A stretch of 64,000 bases of DNA from Mesaphorura yosii (taxonomy: Eukaryota > Arthropoda > Collembola > Poduromorpha > Tullbergiidae), in assembly GCA_009869945.1 (NCBI GenBank), contig WIXG01000001.1, forward strand, positions 620,001 through 684,000, read 5' to 3'. Below, piece after piece: positions 1-14,806 of this stretch. The notes under the pieces are model-generated. The model was not told the origin of the DNA. It saw only the letters and a program-made list of their open reading frames with translations, and ran no database searches. How positions within the stretch are numbered: position 1 is the stretch's first letter; each line of letters opens with the position of its first letter. The position numbers and the translations under genes were made by a program.

Positions 1-3000
1 CCTTTTCACTCTCACTTCACCAGCAGTCGCAAGTCCCAACCGTAAACCGACAGCCTACCAACCACATTAAGTAGTCAATTCATACTAAAATATGTATGCC
101 TAAAATCCCTCCTGTCCTGCGAGGAGAACCTAGTAGTTAGAAAACAAGCGACAGAGACAGTCAACAGTTGCGCCGTTGTTGGATAAAAACTCAGCCTTCT
201 GTTCTGCTAGGGATAAAATTTGTGGTGTGTTTATGTAATGATCGCTGTGCATATAAAAAAGTGAGAAAAAGAGCGCATGCTATAAAAGTAAAAGAGGAGG
301 ATAAATTGTCGACACGTTACACTGGATTGGATCTAACTTTTATTTCACTACACACCTCAATTAACCCTCTCCTCTCCCTGGCTCCGCTCTCGTCGCTGAG
401 CTGATGTTCATTTATTTACGCGCTCGTAGTGCACTCCTTGAATTTTACGTTTCATCGTTCGAAGCGTGTTACGGGCTGCGGCTGCTTGCAGAAAACACTT
501 AACATCTCCACTAAACTCATATTCACTCACTCAAGATTCATGTACTCATTCTACTCCGGGTACTGGATTTTTGCAGTGAATCGAGAGTCTTCCAGAGCTG
601 CACTGATCATGGCGTCAAGAGAGAAATCGTCCCGTTTCCTCATTCAATCAAATTCTTGGCATACATGCGCTAATGTTACTAAAGTTTACTGAAGCTTACC
701 TCGACTTTTGATTTCAGAGTACAGCACAGCACACAGGAGCCACAAATAATGTTGACAGCGCGCGTCGTTTTTCCGTCTCACGGTCGAACTTAAATAAGGT
801 TCGGTCTGTCGTCGCAGGCTCGGGCCAGTTTTTTTCTTTTGTCACTCTCTCGTTTTCAGTTAATGACTGAATAATTTAACTTCACTTTTTATTTCACCAC
901 GGCGAGCCGGTAGTTCAGCAGTGCTCATCTAGTGATTGTAAATGTAAATGCAGCTAAGGTCTAGACTTGACACTTTATGGGGCTTGCATACAACTGTGAA
1001 AGCGCACACGTGTGGTCCATCGGAAAATTGGAATGTACTTGCCATACAAAAGAAACCCTAACCCTGCGCGTCGCCTCATCTCATTTGCTTATCAGCAAAC
1101 GTCTTAACGTCGATTTCTTTTCATTTGTACGGTGCAGAAGCAAAATCGTAAATAATGAAAGGTCAATGCTTCTGTTCTATTTGAATGGTGAGAATTATCA
1201 TTCTTTTGATTACATTCCGATGTCATTTGTCATAAGTTTTCGTCCGAAATCATCTTGTCATGCGCCTTAATGAGCTGTTGATTGGCACTTTCATGTTGTG
1301 ACCCTTGAACGGTGAACCATATGGCAAAGGGCTCAGCAATTAGTGGCATGTAATTGCAATCTGCAGGACTCGAGTTTGGACGCTGCTGCTGATTAGCTGA
1401 ACTGGAGAAGATAATTTTGCCTCACCTGCCTGCAAGGCAGTAGTCCCAAGGCCCAAGGCCCTTAATAAAATTAAGGCCAGGACTAATAACACGGGAAGTG
1501 GATAATGCGTACCCAAGATAATGATAAGATGAAGGAGCCAGGCTGCCCGTATGAGCTGAGCTATTGAGCAGCAGTAACAAGGAACGAAACAACCGGCAAT
1601 GACGATGGCGAATGGTGATGATTCGTGATTATGATTTCCAACATCTTTATTGTGTGGTTTTTTACGCGATACGCGATAATAGACACCTGAAATACTATCC
1701 ACTAAGCAGTACCCACCTTCCCTAATGCACTTAATTCATCATAACCTCATTTTCTCAATTCCCGTATCCTTCCCTTGCAATGGTGTCTCAGTGCCTGATC
1801 CTATAATGAGACCCGTAATAGTGTTATTAGGAGTGATTAACTTGCTGCTGTACAAAAATAGAAGCGCACTCGTACTCAATAATTCGAAATTCATGTAATA
1901 ATATCCTTACAACCGCAACGCACCGGAAATAATCATTATTGCATTACTGCCAGCTACTCCCTTTGTGAGATTCTAGACACACACCCTAAGAGAAGTTTGT
2001 AAGATGAAGCAGCCTGGGATACGAGACCCACGCATGCCCAGAACCAAAATAATCGAGGTTCGACAGTGAGTCTTGTTGATCTCGTTAGTGTTTTGATTAA
2101 TGCAAGAGTCTTCGCGTTGGACTTCTGCGAAGCGAATTTAAATCTCTCATTATTAGTATGCAAGGTTCCTTTGGACAATTATCGAAAGGATGAGCTCATT
2201 CATTTACGCCTCGAATCAACCTGCGTGGTCAGCAATTAAAAAGAAAACGACCATTCGAGCTAGGGCGTTCTAACAAAAGGTTACGCTTTGCAAAAAAAGA
2301 GAGAATGAAAGTATCCGCCTGTGTACGAGGTCATGCTACAATTAATGCGGACCGACGACGCGACCAGCAGCGTCCGAGCTCATGAGTGAATTCAACTCTG
2401 TTAATTAAAGGGTTAGCTATTTGTGCATGTGCTGACTGATTACAGGTTACATGCCAGATCGGGGCAAAAACTGAATAAAAACAAAGAAGAGGATACGGGT
2501 GTAAGTGTGCATGTCAATTCATTTAAGATTTCACTCGCTGATAATTGATAATTACTGTTGACCGACTCACACCTATCATCTTGTACTGCTGGTTGTGGTA
2601 TCCTGCACTGTGCAGTACAGTGACTGTAATGTAATCCAAGTGTGAGAGCCGACGGGTTTGTTTTAAGTACGCCAGCCCATTCGAAGGAATAACGATCAAA
2701 TTAATTAAGCTAACGAGAATGATCGAAGTGATAATTGTAGCCAGAGCCAGACACGCCCGACTGCTAACTAGTCTCGATTTAGTAAGGTAAACATGCAAAA
2801 ATGCAGTATGCGGGAAAAGTGAGGATAACTGCCAGGGTCAGGATGGAGAAAGGGAAGTCGTAGAAAGTGAGTGCATTTCATTCATTAGGAAATGCAAACA
2901 GAAACAACAACAGCAGAAATGGTAAAAGCTGCAGCAAACAAGTTTTGGCTTCTCATGGCATTCCTCCGCCGTCTGTACGAACTTCTTATGACGCAGTCAT

Positions 3001-3699
3001 AAAATTCTCACTTACAATTGCCATCAGATCTGGATAATCGACCTTCTCACAAAAGAATGGGCCGTTCCGTTGGATTAATCATGATTTGGTTAGAAATGTG
3101 ATCAGATCGTCAAATCGATCATTTCTGAACATGAACCCACGATCACAGAGGAAAGCCAAAGAAGTGTGAACAAAGACACGAGAGTTGCGCTCCGCCAAAT
3201 TATAAAGAACGAGCATGTGACTTGCGCTAACTAAATTATCGACAGGAAAGTCATAAGAATTACAAATTCGTAGATTTATATTGTTCACCTAGCAAATTAA
3301 CTCTGGCTTGGCGACGACGTGAGCCAAGTTTGTACTTATTTCAAGTCACAAGTCGTAAAACAGATTAATTTATTCCAATGCAATGTGACGATTAGCAGAA
3401 CAAGATTTGTGCAGTGTGTTTCGTAAGCCGAAAGTTTGTGGTATTAGAGCTCAAATTATAAAATTCGTGCACTTGAACCTGGAGTCGCTAACTAGTAGAC
3501 CCAAAATTAATTAACTAATTGCTATGCGTCAGCACGTCTCTTGTGACTATTAGTTAATTGGGCTACCAGAGCAAGATCTCAGTGGATCGCGCTTTGGAGA
3601 CTCAGGTCTGAATAATCTGACACCAATCAGCACAAGGACAAAATCTTTCGAACAAGTTGCAAGACTCATTAGTTAATTAGTGTTTTAATTCACAAGATA
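1..3699. other. Non-coding or unassigned 5' region upstream of TOM70
   Basis: No open reading frame here resembles a known protein, and I could not chain exons with consistent splice phase. The stretch is AT-rich, with scattered short frames on both strands that look random. It probably holds TOM70 upstream sequence and possibly the flank of a gene outside the window. I see no tRNA, transposon ends or long tandem repeat. Confidence 0.5.
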
Positions 3700-6211
3700 A
3701 TGGATAGAGTCAATCTTCAAAATGTGAACATCGTAACTAGAGCGGTTCCTGCAAGTGCGGCCAGCAGCAGCACCAATGCCGGTGTCCACAACACTCCAAC
3801 CTTTCAAATAGGGAGCCTTCCTCCAATTCCCAGATGGGTTGGCGTTGCAGCTGTGGCGGCGACCACAGCTCTCGGGGCCGCGGGCTGCTACTACTATTTC
3901 TATTCCAGAGCACAATCATCTCCAAAAAAGGTAAAGCGCTGGTGGCTTCTGGGAATCCACTAGTAGAATGTTTCATTGTTCTTATTGAACCATGTTGGAC
4001 TGATTATGCACCTTTTCAGACTGGATCGGGAACGAGTAGTGATTTACCTACAGCGCAAAATTTGAAGGACTTGGGAAATGAATATTTCAAGAAGAATGAC
4101 TATGCGAATGCGCTTGACTGTTATTCTAAAGCCATTCAGACTGGAGACAAGACACCAGAACAATTATCGGTTCTGTACCAGAATCGTGCCGCCGTGTTCG
4201 AGAAATTAGTAAGCGTTATGAGAAAATATTTATGTATGTTAGACTGAGGGTATATATTTTTAATGAAGGCATCTCATTTCCAAACAGGGAGATAAATTGC
4301 AAGTAATTAACGAATGCACGTGCGCTTTGAAGTATCAACCAAATTATTTCAAGGCATTAATCCGACGGGCGAAAGCTTACAAGGAGACTGGATTTCTGGA
4401 CGAGGCCTTAGAAGATATTACCAAAGCTTGTTTAACATCAGAACAGTATCAAACTGCTAGCACTGTTCAGTTAATAGAAGAACTTGTGAAAGAATTGGGT
4501 AAGAATATAATCATAACTAATAACCACTGTGTGAGAGCACCTTATGAGTAATGTGTACATGGACCCACATCTCCACAAGGACTTAAAAATAATTTCCTAT
4601 TTTGATCAGGTATACGGGAAGCGAAGAAAGTATTCAAAACTCTGCAGCCAGCGGAACCTAGTCCCCAGTTAATTATTGCACATTTGAGATCATTCCAGGA
4701 TGACCCAGTGACTAAGGCCTGGGCAGGCGGTACATCGAATGAAGAGAACAAGCTGAATCATAATTCTGCTAACGGTGATGATAGAAGTGTGTAAGTGAAC
4801 CTATTCCATGATCGTCGACCGTGCCTAATATTGGAGGTTTCAAGGATAAAATTTTTCGTGATAGTTCTGAGTCCAGCTATGCTTTAGCGATTGATCAACT
4901 AAGAAGCAACAAGTTTGGCGATATCATACAGCTCTGCACGGAAGATATCAATAATCCTGAAAGCTCAAACAAATTAGATGCATACTTGCTCCGGGGTACC
5001 TTTCGATATCTTTTTGGCTACAAGGGCAATGATGTTGTTGAAGACTTTAAGATGATCCTTGAGAACAGCAGTGCTACCGATGAGGTATCTCGTGAACAAC
5101 ACCTTCAATTTCATTCTTGTGAATATTCTGAATAATATTGCATTTATCTCATTTAGCTGAGGCGCAGCGCATGGATTAAAACCGGAATTAGCTTGTTTAA
5201 CTCGAGTTGGTTCACCGCCGAAGAATCCACCTGGCAGGAGGCGTTCGAGAAGGCAGCGAAATTGCATCCGAATAGTCCTGATGTTTACTACCATTGGGGC
5301 CAGGTATACAGATTTCGATATATTGTGCTTTCAGTGTTGTTGTACTACGTTAGCTATTTTATCAAAGAGGTACCGTTAAAAATGATCCGTTTGCCCCCTC
5401 TTTAGAGTCTTCTGGTAAAAGGAGAATTGGCTGAGGCGATAAGCAAACTGGACCAGGCCGTGGACACCTCCCAGACATTTCCACTGCCCGAAGCCACTAG
5501 AGCATTTCTTAAATATAAAATAGCTGTTATTAATGAGAATAGCATAGAAATGGGGCAAGCATTCTTGGAATTCGAAACTCTGCAGAGGAAGTGGCCAAAC
5601 TGTCTGGAAGTTTTTTCCTACTACGGTCAGGTAAGATCAGTCGTGCACACTCTTGAGTGAAAACAGTAATTTCTGAAGATAATCCTTAATCCTTTTCAGA
5701 TTCTAATGGAGATGAGCCGCTTTGATGACGCTCTTCAAATTTTTGAGAAAGTGATCGCTTTGGCTCCAGAAAATACTAATGCCATTGTTCATAAAGGTAC
5801 AATTCGAGGATAATTTAATACCAGTGAGGCATCTCTTCTATTAACGTGTTTGGTAAAATGTTCTTCGTTCCTCAGTACTGTGTAAGGGCCGGAAACAAGC
5901 TGGATTCGGAGACCTCAACTATGATGCGTTAACGAAGGAGCTTCGTAATTGTTCTAAACTAGACCCAAAAAATGGACTTGTTTGGGAGACAATTGCTACT
6001 CTGGAAGTCCAAACGTAAGTCAAAGACAGTTTCACATAATTCGCACTCAATAATATTCAATGTTCAACCACTTCCTTGTAGACGTAACAAAGACGCGGTC
6101 GCCGAAGCCATAAACAATGCCATCGGGTGCGCCAGAACCTTCCCCGAGATCGCCATGCTCTTCTCGCTCAAAGTTGGAAGTGAGTTACAGTTTAAAGTGG
6201 CAGAAAAATGA
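3700..6211 (+). CDS. TOM70: Mitochondrial import receptor subunit TOM70 (10 exons)
   Basis: TOM70 is an outer-mitochondrial-membrane receptor that takes Hsp70/Hsp90-bound precursor proteins and passes them to the TOM pore. Exons: 3700-3930, 4020-4208, 4288-4498, 4610-~4788, ~4845-5084, 5157-5303, 5406-5630, 5700-5796, 5876-6014, 6082-6211; about 595 aa, near the usual ~600. The start has an N-terminal hydrophobic anchor (about residues 46-68, WVGVAAVAATTALGAAGCYYY), then TPR units: the first contains LGNEYFKKNDYANALDCYSK, the next FKALIRRAKAYKETGFLDEAL. A later repeat has DVYYHWGQ, typical of TOM70. The exon 4/5 junction is ambiguous: 4788/4845 and 4774/4837 both keep the frame. All other junctions are GT-AG with matching phase. 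An AATAAA lies at 6568. Confidence 0.93.
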
Positions 6212-8387
6212 ATGAATGTGAGCCTTTGTAAATTCGGTAGTACGAACAAAAGTTGTGCGTCTAAAATTTTGAATCGAGGAGCAACTAAATAAGCTGTACA
6301 CTGATTTTATATGCTTAACTTTCCAAGCCTTTTCTAGCTCGTAATTCAGTCCCAATATAATTTAAACTAAGATACGAATACGGAATCCATCATCATCGGT
6401 TCAGTTTAAGTTATCAATACCTTCCGCCTCGTTATTGTTTCATGATTGTCCTAGTTCTTGTACTTCTCTACTTTCTATTTCACAGAAGACACAAATAACT
6501 TGTAGTTTCTTCGTAATGAACTACGATTATGCAAAAATTAAAAAGTCAATGCGTTATACACGAAGTAAATAAAGACTGTTTGAAATCCACATTTTTCCTT
6601 CTGATCCCACACAAGAACTTACGAATTGTCTCATAAAGATGATTAACTGGACGCGTAGTGTCTGAAGTTCAGAACACATCGCGTCGTTGCTGTTCAAAGT
6701 CAAGTGTGTGTGAGAATTTCGCACATGACGTTCGCGAGTTACTGTTATGCGACTTATTAACATTTTTATTGTTATTATCGTCTTTGTGAGTGGCTCGCGT
6801 CAGCGTCTTTATTACGGTAACAGTAAAAGTTATTACGTGATTAAAAGTGCCGAATATGCGATGAGGAGACTTCCTTCCCCTTTTTCGCTCGTTCGGATTC
6901 GTAAGATCGTGGGACGCTCAATTCTACCGTATGACAGTGTGAGAGGATCACAACTTTTTGTATTTTGTATCGTTAATCCTTTGTAAATTGCGTAGGTCCT
7001 TAATTACAGATTAAAGCAGGTCATCATCATCAAAACCGTCGCTTTTGTGTGGGCGGATTGTTTTGCTTGATGTGACTTTCACTTTGTACATTTGGCAAAG
7101 ATTCGATTATGCAATGCAAAATGCATAATTGACAGCTCGCACGAGTAGTGCGAAGGAAACCAAACAAGCCACGATCAATCCCACATTTGCAAACGCATAA
7201 TGCAATCATCAGTCTCATTGTTGGGTGAGTCGTGCATTTCGACGATTGGCGAGACAGTCGGAGGAGGATAGAGTTAATTGTCAAGCGTGATACGTTCTCG
7301 AGGAAGTACTAATTAGTCTCTGTAAGCGCAAGACAAACACGAGATGCTCGCAGCCGTAGCTAGGCCCGTGTACTGTTTGTACTATCAGCATTAAAGATTG
7401 TGGCTTGTACTGAACCAAATCTCAATGGTACGCTTCCCGAAGGTAATTCAACCCAACTCGGAGCGCAGGTAGACAAAGTATGACTCATGATGGTAACGAC
7501 ATAACTGCATTATTGTGTGGTTATGTTCTGAGAAAGGTTTGCGAACCAAACTCAAGAGGTTAGATACGAATCTAATCTTCCTGAGCAGTGTTCAGTGTTC
7601 GGTTACGTTGCTGGTTGCTGTTCACTGGGTGTTGGTTTGATAACCAACCGAGCCTGCCGAGCTAGCTTGTTCACTTGATTTCATTCCTACGCTGCGCCTT
7701 GTGCTGTCCCAGTTTATTTATGTACACTCACGCACGCATGTTACAGAAGAGCCAAAAATCAACCATTCATTCCTCCACATCACTGAACAGATGTGCGAAA
7801 GTATGACACATCACATCTCGACTTTCATTCCAACTAACCGTGACTGCGACTGTGACTTAATTGTGATCGTTACCGACATTGCTTTATCTCATCTGTCAAC
7901 CTACAGATAAAATTAGACTTGACAAGTAGTGGTAATAGGGTAGGTGACATTAAAGTTGAATCATTGGATGATTCAGCACGGTATAAACAATCAATTAGCA
8001 TTTCATCAAGAATTTGACATTTCCAAGCTCTGCATTGCCATTTAAAGAGTTCGTAGACCGTCGTGTTATGTGGTATATGTGCAAAGCGAATTTATAGCGC
8101 CGAGGAAAATTGAGATGCACATTTTGAAGAAAAGGTGCTAAACTGTCAGTGTGACGGACTTGGACGATCACCGCCCCGAAGCCATTCAGCTGACACATCG
8201 TTACTGACACTGTATCTGTGATAACAGTATTACGCATTCCTTTTCGGTGTCGTGCAGCTTCATGACACGATCCGCATTCCACATGATCGTCATGATCATC
8301 GACCTTCCATTGCAAAATTGCCCGTAACTGGAGCACATCCAAGCAATTTATAATGATTCTTCGTCTGTACGCTAATTAAGTACGAGG
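6212..8387. other. Intergenic region between TOM70 and myosin V
   Basis: The first few hundred bases should be TOM70 3' UTR and the last part the 5' UTR or promoter of myosin V. Short frames occur on both strands, but none has family resemblance or matching splice sites. Nothing else recognised. Confidence 0.5.
6568..6573 (+). terminator. Probable TOM70 polyadenylation signal
   Basis: A canonical AATAAA hexamer lies about 360 nt past the TOM70 stop codon, on the coding strand. It is the first full hexamer I found downstream; cleavage itself cannot be seen. Confidence 0.4.
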
Positions 8388-11300
8388 ATGGCAGCAACGA
8401 GAAAAAGTACAAGTTCCGAATTGCTCTACACGAAGGGAACCAGAGTTTGGATCCCGGATAAACAAGATGTGTGGCAATCAGCTGAAATCGTCAAAGATTA
8501 CAAGGAGTCAGACACCGAACTTTTGCTTCAACCGGAGGATGGAAAGGTGAGATCCAAATTCCAATTGTGCTTGCATACGCCAGTGATAAGGTCAAGGTAT
8601 ACTGAACTACTGATTATTTCCACAGGAGATTTCCATACCGATCAAGGCGAAAGAGAATCTGCCGCATCTTCGAAATCCAGACATTCTGATAGGGCAAAAT
8701 GATCTGACATCGTTGTCGTACTTGCACGAGCCAGCTGTGTTATATAATCTTAAGTATCGTTTCCTGAATCACAATATCATCTACACGTATTGTGGAATAG
8801 TTCTAGTTGCCATTAATCCTTATGAAGAGTTAGAAATTTACAATGCCGAAACAGTATGGGCCTATCGTGGCCAAGCCATGGGAGATTTGGACCCGCACAT
8901 ATTCGCCGTTGCGGAAGAGGCGTATACGAAAATGGAAAGGTTCGCATGCATATTGATAAGACTTGATAGGAGCCACGTGCTTAATTGATTACGCTGTTCT
9001 ACAGGGACGCCCGAGACCAGTCAATCATTGTCAGTGGCGAATCTGGTGCTGGCAAGACGGTATCAGCGAAATATGCTATGAGATACTTTGCAACTGTGGG
9101 AGGTTCTGAAAATGAAACCCAAATCGAGAAAAAGGTGCTGGCGTCAAGTCCGATTATGGAAGCTATCGGAAATGCAAAAACCACAAGGAACGATAATTCC
9201 AGTAGATTTGGCAAATATGTGGAGTTACATTTTGACAAGAAATACTCCATCATGGGTGCAAGCATGAGAACCTACCTACTAGGTACAATGTTTTAATCGG
9301 ATAGCTAACAATGCATGCAACTAACATGTGACATACTTCATTGCCAGAAAAATCCCGTGTCGTATTTCAATCTGACGACGAACGAAATTATCACATATTT
9401 TACCAAATCTGCTCTGCCGAGCATCAGGAGGTAGGCGGGTCGTGATCGTCCTGATGGCGTGCTATGAAAGGTTTGTTAATATGATGCCTTCCTTAGGTTT
9501 CCGACCTGTACTTGGCCTCGGCAGACTCATTCTTATACACTAACCAAGGTGGTGCTAGTAAGATAAAGGGCATCGACGACTCTAATACATTCCTGGAAAC
9601 ACTGGAGGCACTGACATTGCTCGGATTTGGTATTGATAAGCGAAGAAATTTCTTCAAGGTTCTTGCAGGGATTTTACATCTGGGAAACGTGCAAATTCAC
9701 GGCGGTGACGATGAGTCAAGTTCAATTCGGGTAAGTCGAACGATTCTTTTGCCTCCTGGCTAGTCAATTAGAGCAAACGTTTGTCATCGGTTTGAGGTAC
9801 GTTTGAAATTTCTTTGCAGAAAGATGATAAGCATTTAACCCACCTCTGTGAGCTGTTGTCTCTCGACTTTGACTCAATGCGTAAATGGTTGTGCCATCGC
9901 CGAATTGTTACTGGGAAAGAAGAATTCATCAAGGCAATGAGCAAATCGGAAGCTCAAAACTGCAGAGACGCATTATCAAAACTACTCTATGCACAAGTTT
10001 TCAATTGGGTAGTAGAAGGTATCAATGAATCACTCAGAACAAGTGGAAAGTGGAACAGATTTATTGGAGTCTTGGATATTTATGGATTTGAGACTTTCGA
10101 ATTCAATTCCTTTGAACAATTTTGTATAAACTATGCAAACGAAAAACTTCAGCAACAGTTTAATCAGGTTAGTTGAAAGCGTATTTGGCAACTTGAAATG
10201 CGTCATACGTCATATTAATCGGTTATGTATCTTACAGCATGTGTTCAAACTTGAGCAAGAAGAATATGTTCGAGAAGGAATCGAATGGACATTCATTGAG
10301 TTTTATGATAATCAGCCTTGCATAGACTTGATAGAAACAAAACTGGGAATCTTAGATTTGCTCGATGAAGAGTGTCGTATGCCTCAAGGGTCAGATGCAA
10401 CTTGGACACTCAAACTATATAACAAGTGTGGAAAATGGGCCGATCATTTTTCCAAACCTCGCATGAATGAAAACGGTTTTAACATTCACCACTTCGCAGA
10501 TAAGGTACCTTTCACATAGGATTGGGTTTAATGAGGAAATAAAATATTTCATCAAATGGCTGTACCCAGGTTGAATATCAAAGTATGGGATTCTTGGAGA
10601 AAAATCGTGATACAGTACTTCAAGAGCAAATCTTCACTGTTGCGGAATCCCAAAATCCATTCATATCAACCATCCTCAGCGATACGACGGACCAGCCGGC
10701 GGCGCCCAAGGGTCAGAAACCAAAAGTCTCAGTTTCGTCAGGGAGTGCAGCCAGCGCAACCGCGACAAGAAAGAAAACTGTCGGCAGTCAATTTCGAGAT
10801 TCCTTAACATTGCTCATGTCGAGTTTGAATGCAACAACCCCACATTATGTTCGATGCATTAAGCCCAATGATGTGAAGAGTGCGTTCGAGTTTGATTCGG
10901 CCAGAGCAGTTCAGCAGTTGAGGGCGTGTGGAGTTTTAGAAACAATAAGAATTTCGGCGGCTGGGTTTCCCTCAAGGTACGCGCCGCATTTCGCATTCTG
11001 GAGAAATTCGGTGCGTATAAAACGAATGTACCTTGAATGTTTTTCAGATGGACGTACTCAGATTTCTTTAGTCGATACCGCGTGCTGTGCCATTCTCGAG
11101 ATATTAAGAAGGACATGCGGTCAAATTGTGAACGCATTGTTACGAGGATAATCGAAGATCCCGAAAACTACCGTTTCGGAAAAACGAAAATATTCTTCCG
11201 CGCTGGACAAGTGGCATACATGGAAAAAATTCGCCTCGAGAAATTGCGAAGATGTGGCCTCATTATTCAGAAGAACATTTGCAGCTGGTACTACTTTAGT

Positions 11301-14300
11301 CGCTACCGAAAATTGAAAAAGGCAACACTCGCCATACAAACCTTTGGCCGTGGAATGCTGGCACGCAGGAGGGCGCTTCACATGCGACAAACAGCAGCCG
11401 CTACAAAAATCCAGAAGCATTTCAGGAGATTCGTCGCGCAGAGGAAATATCAGCAACTTCGCCGTGTCGTGGTTGCTTTGCAAGCTGTGGCGCGTGGTTA
11501 CTTGGCTCGGGAGCGAGCGAACTACTTAACAAGAGTTCAAAAGGTCGAGAAAATACAAAGATATTGGAGGGGATGTCTAGCCAGGAGAAAGCGTGACAGA
11601 AAGTTAAGGAGAATAATTTTGGTGCAATGTTGCATACGGCGTTGGTTGGCGAGACGAAGGTTCAGAACATTGAAGGCCGAAGCTAAGAGCATTGAGCATG
11701 TCCGACAACTGAACAAAGGCTTAGAAAATAAAATCATCGAACTTCAACAAAAGATTGGAGACTTGGTAAGACAGATACGAGATAATTTTCACTATCCCGA
11801 AAATGAGTTCTTACATTCTTAACCGCTTTTCTGTAGATGAAAGAAATTAACCAAAACAAACATCTCAAGTCCGAGCAAGCTCATCTAAAAACAGAAAAAG
11901 AAGCCAATAAAGCATTGGAAGCTCAGCTCAAGGCATTGCAACTGAAAATAGTAGAACTGGAAAAAGGGAAGCAGATCGCAGAGCTCAATCTAAAGAAAGA
12001 AATTGATGAGAAAGTTGACCTTGTCACAACGAAGACGCGTCTGGAGTCTGACTTTGTTCAACTGAATGGTGAAAAGGATAAACTGGCTGCAAATCTTGCA
12101 GAAACTTTGGAGCAAATTAGCAAGCTGGAAAAACGAAACGAGAAATTGGAAGTGATCAGACTAGAAAAGTCTGAATTAGAGAAAGAAATGGACGACCAAA
12201 CTGTACAGTATCAAACTATGGTCAAGAGGATAAATGATTTGGAGCAGCAGATTCATCAGCAGCAGGTAAATATAAGGTTCAATCTTGCGTATGTGTTTGA
12301 CCTTCAGAAATATTGACAAAATTCACAAGTTTCTGTTTCTATTTTCCAACCTTTTTAATGCTTCATTAACTAAAGAAATTGAGAAAGGTGAGCGTTGATG
12401 CATGTAGGACTTCCAGAGAACGTGTAGTTGAAAATACGAATTCGATTACAGTTATTAAACCGGTATCTTTTACGAACTAAATGTTTTTCTAGAAAAATCC
12501 AATTCCCCTTCCGCGCAAGACGGCGCCATCGTCCGCAACACCAAGTGTAAATTCCCTGGACAGCAGTGGAGTGGAATCACTTCAGGAAGATGTTGGACTC
12601 ATTTTAGCTCTTCAGCAAAGGCTGAAAGATGCAGAGGAAGAGAAGGAACGATTGGCTAGATTAGTAGAACTGAAGGAGAACGAGAGTCCAGCCAGCGAGA
12701 AACGTCGGGCGCACGATTCCCTGAGAGTAATAGCTTTTACTTGAATAATAATACGGAATGTGGCTAAGAAATTTCTCAATTGCCTATTTCTGATCACAGT
12801 TACAGGAATTGGAGATGGAAAATGCCAAACTCACAGCCAACTTGAAGACGCTTCGACAGTCAATCGAAACCAAGAACGGTCCGGCAGAATTGCAGAAACA
12901 ATTCGAGTCCTTGCAGGAAGAATTGAGTCGCAAGAAGGAAGAATCCATTCAGTTGAGATCTGTCCTTGCATCTAAACAACCTAATCAAGAGACGCTGAGT
13001 GGTGACGATGAGCATGAGATCGGACTAATTCTGAAGACTCAAAAGACTGTAAGCTTACTATTGAGCCAGCTTCAAGTAAAGTCTCACTCGCGGATAATGA
13101 TTATATGCATTATTTATTACTCTGGACCTAATCACAGGTTATTCAACAACTGGAGAAGGAACTACAAGATGAAAAATTAGCAAAGGCCAAAATAGAGGAA
13201 AATTATCGGTCTGAAGCTGCTAAACTGAAGGAGGAGTTGGCTACAGTGTTCACACACTTGAAATCTCCACAAAACAAAAATGAGCTCCTCCTTCAGCATC
13301 AAATTGGAAAATTGACATCGGAGAATCTTAACCTTCGAGCTAAGATCGAGGATCTTCAACACCAACTTCACAAATTACCAGCGTTAGAACAAATTGACAA
13401 TAGCCCAGCTTCCGGACCAATGATTCACAAAATGAAGAGAAATTACACCGGCATGCTTCAATACGCAGACGAAATCAAGCTCACGAAAATTCTAATTATC
13501 GATCTTAAGCCTAAGATAGCAATGAATGCACTTCCAGGGCTTCCAGCTTACATTATTTTCATGTGTATCAGATACACCGACAATTTGAATGACGACGACA
13601 AAGTCAGGAAGTTATTAACAGGCGTTATTCAAAATGTCAAGAAGGTGATAAACAAAAAGGGTACCAGTGACTTTGAAATTAGCGTGCTGTGGCTTGGAAA
13701 TGTCCTGCGCCTTCTCCATACTCTCAAACAATACTCTGGTGATCCAAGCTTTCAACGTGAAAATACATCAACCCAAAATGAGCAAGCACTCAAGAATTTC
13801 GACCTTTCTGAGTACAGACAAGTGTTGAGCGATGTTGCAGTGTGGATATACATCGTAAGTGATTGAAAATTGGCCTCAATTCTCGAAGCACTTGAAAATA
13901 TCTTTAATTTGTTTGGAATTTTGTAGATGGTGATTAAACAGCTCGAAGATAGGATTCAGCCATTAATTGTTCCGGCAATTTTAGAAACTGACACAGGATT
14001 AGCTAGTCAGGCAATCGGAATTGGTGCTGGACACCGTTCAAGAACGTCGGTTTCGGCGTTGCAGAAGCCTTTGGAAATGTTGACCGCAGAATTGGACGCG
14101 ATGCATGCACAATTGTGCTCATTCGGAGTGGATCCCGAAGTTATTTCACAAGTTCTGCGTCAACTTTACTACTATCTATGTGCTGGTGCCCTCAACAACT
14201 TGTTACTTCGACGAGATCTTTGCAACTGGGCGAAAGGTCTACAAATTCGCTACAATGTTTCAGTCCTTGAGGTATGGAAGATACGCGAAAAGCTGCCTTA

Positions 14301-14806
14301 ATTCAGTTGTTTTGTGGCAGATAAATATTCACACTTTCGCTTGACAGGAGTGGAGTCGGAAAAAGAAACTTGGATCTAAGGAAGTCCTGCAAACTCTGAA
14401 TCCTATTATTCAGGCCAGTCAGCTTCTGCAGGCTAGGAAATCGGAAAGCGATGTTGCTAGCATCTCTGAAATGTGCGAAACACTCACAATACCTCAGGTA
14501 TGATGAGACAAGCTTCACGTCGATGTGCAAATGCAATTAGTTAAACTGCCCTTATATTTCCAGGTGGTCAAACTTCTGAACCTATACACAACCGATGAGT
14601 ACGAGAACAAACTCACGCCAGCATTCATTGCCAAAGTCAAATCGCATTTAATGTCAATGAGGAAGGAGGCTGACACAACGAGTGTATTAATGGATACGAA
14701 ATACTCATTTGCCGTGAAGTTTCCGTTTAATCCAAGCTCAATACGGCTGGAGGATTTGGAAGTTCCAGAGACATTCGGTTTGGGAGACATTGTGAAGAGA
14801 GTGTAA
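8388..14806 (+). CDS. Unconventional myosin V heavy chain (16 exons, 1724 aa)
   Basis: Processive actin motor for vesicle and organelle transport. Exons: 8388-8546, 8626-8939, 9005-9282, 9348-9430, 9497-9730, 9820-10167, 10238-10504, 10570-10976, 11048-11765, 11837-12265, 12493-12726, 12800-13048, 13138-13854, 13927-14271, 14348-14497, 14564-14806. They sum to 5175 nt with every phase matching. The N-terminal SH3-like part ([19 protein letters not shown]) precedes the motor. Visible motor elements are the P-loop GESGAGKT at residues 169-176, switch [10 protein letters not shown], switch II DIYGFE and the relay/SH helix region [12 protein letters not shown]. About six IQ motifs follow from roughly residue 765, then long coiled coil (exons 9-12), then the cargo-binding dilute domain (exons 13-16, ending GLGDIVKRV). 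Length and domain order are those of class V, single-copy in most invertebrates. No frame damage is seen. Confidence 0.97.
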
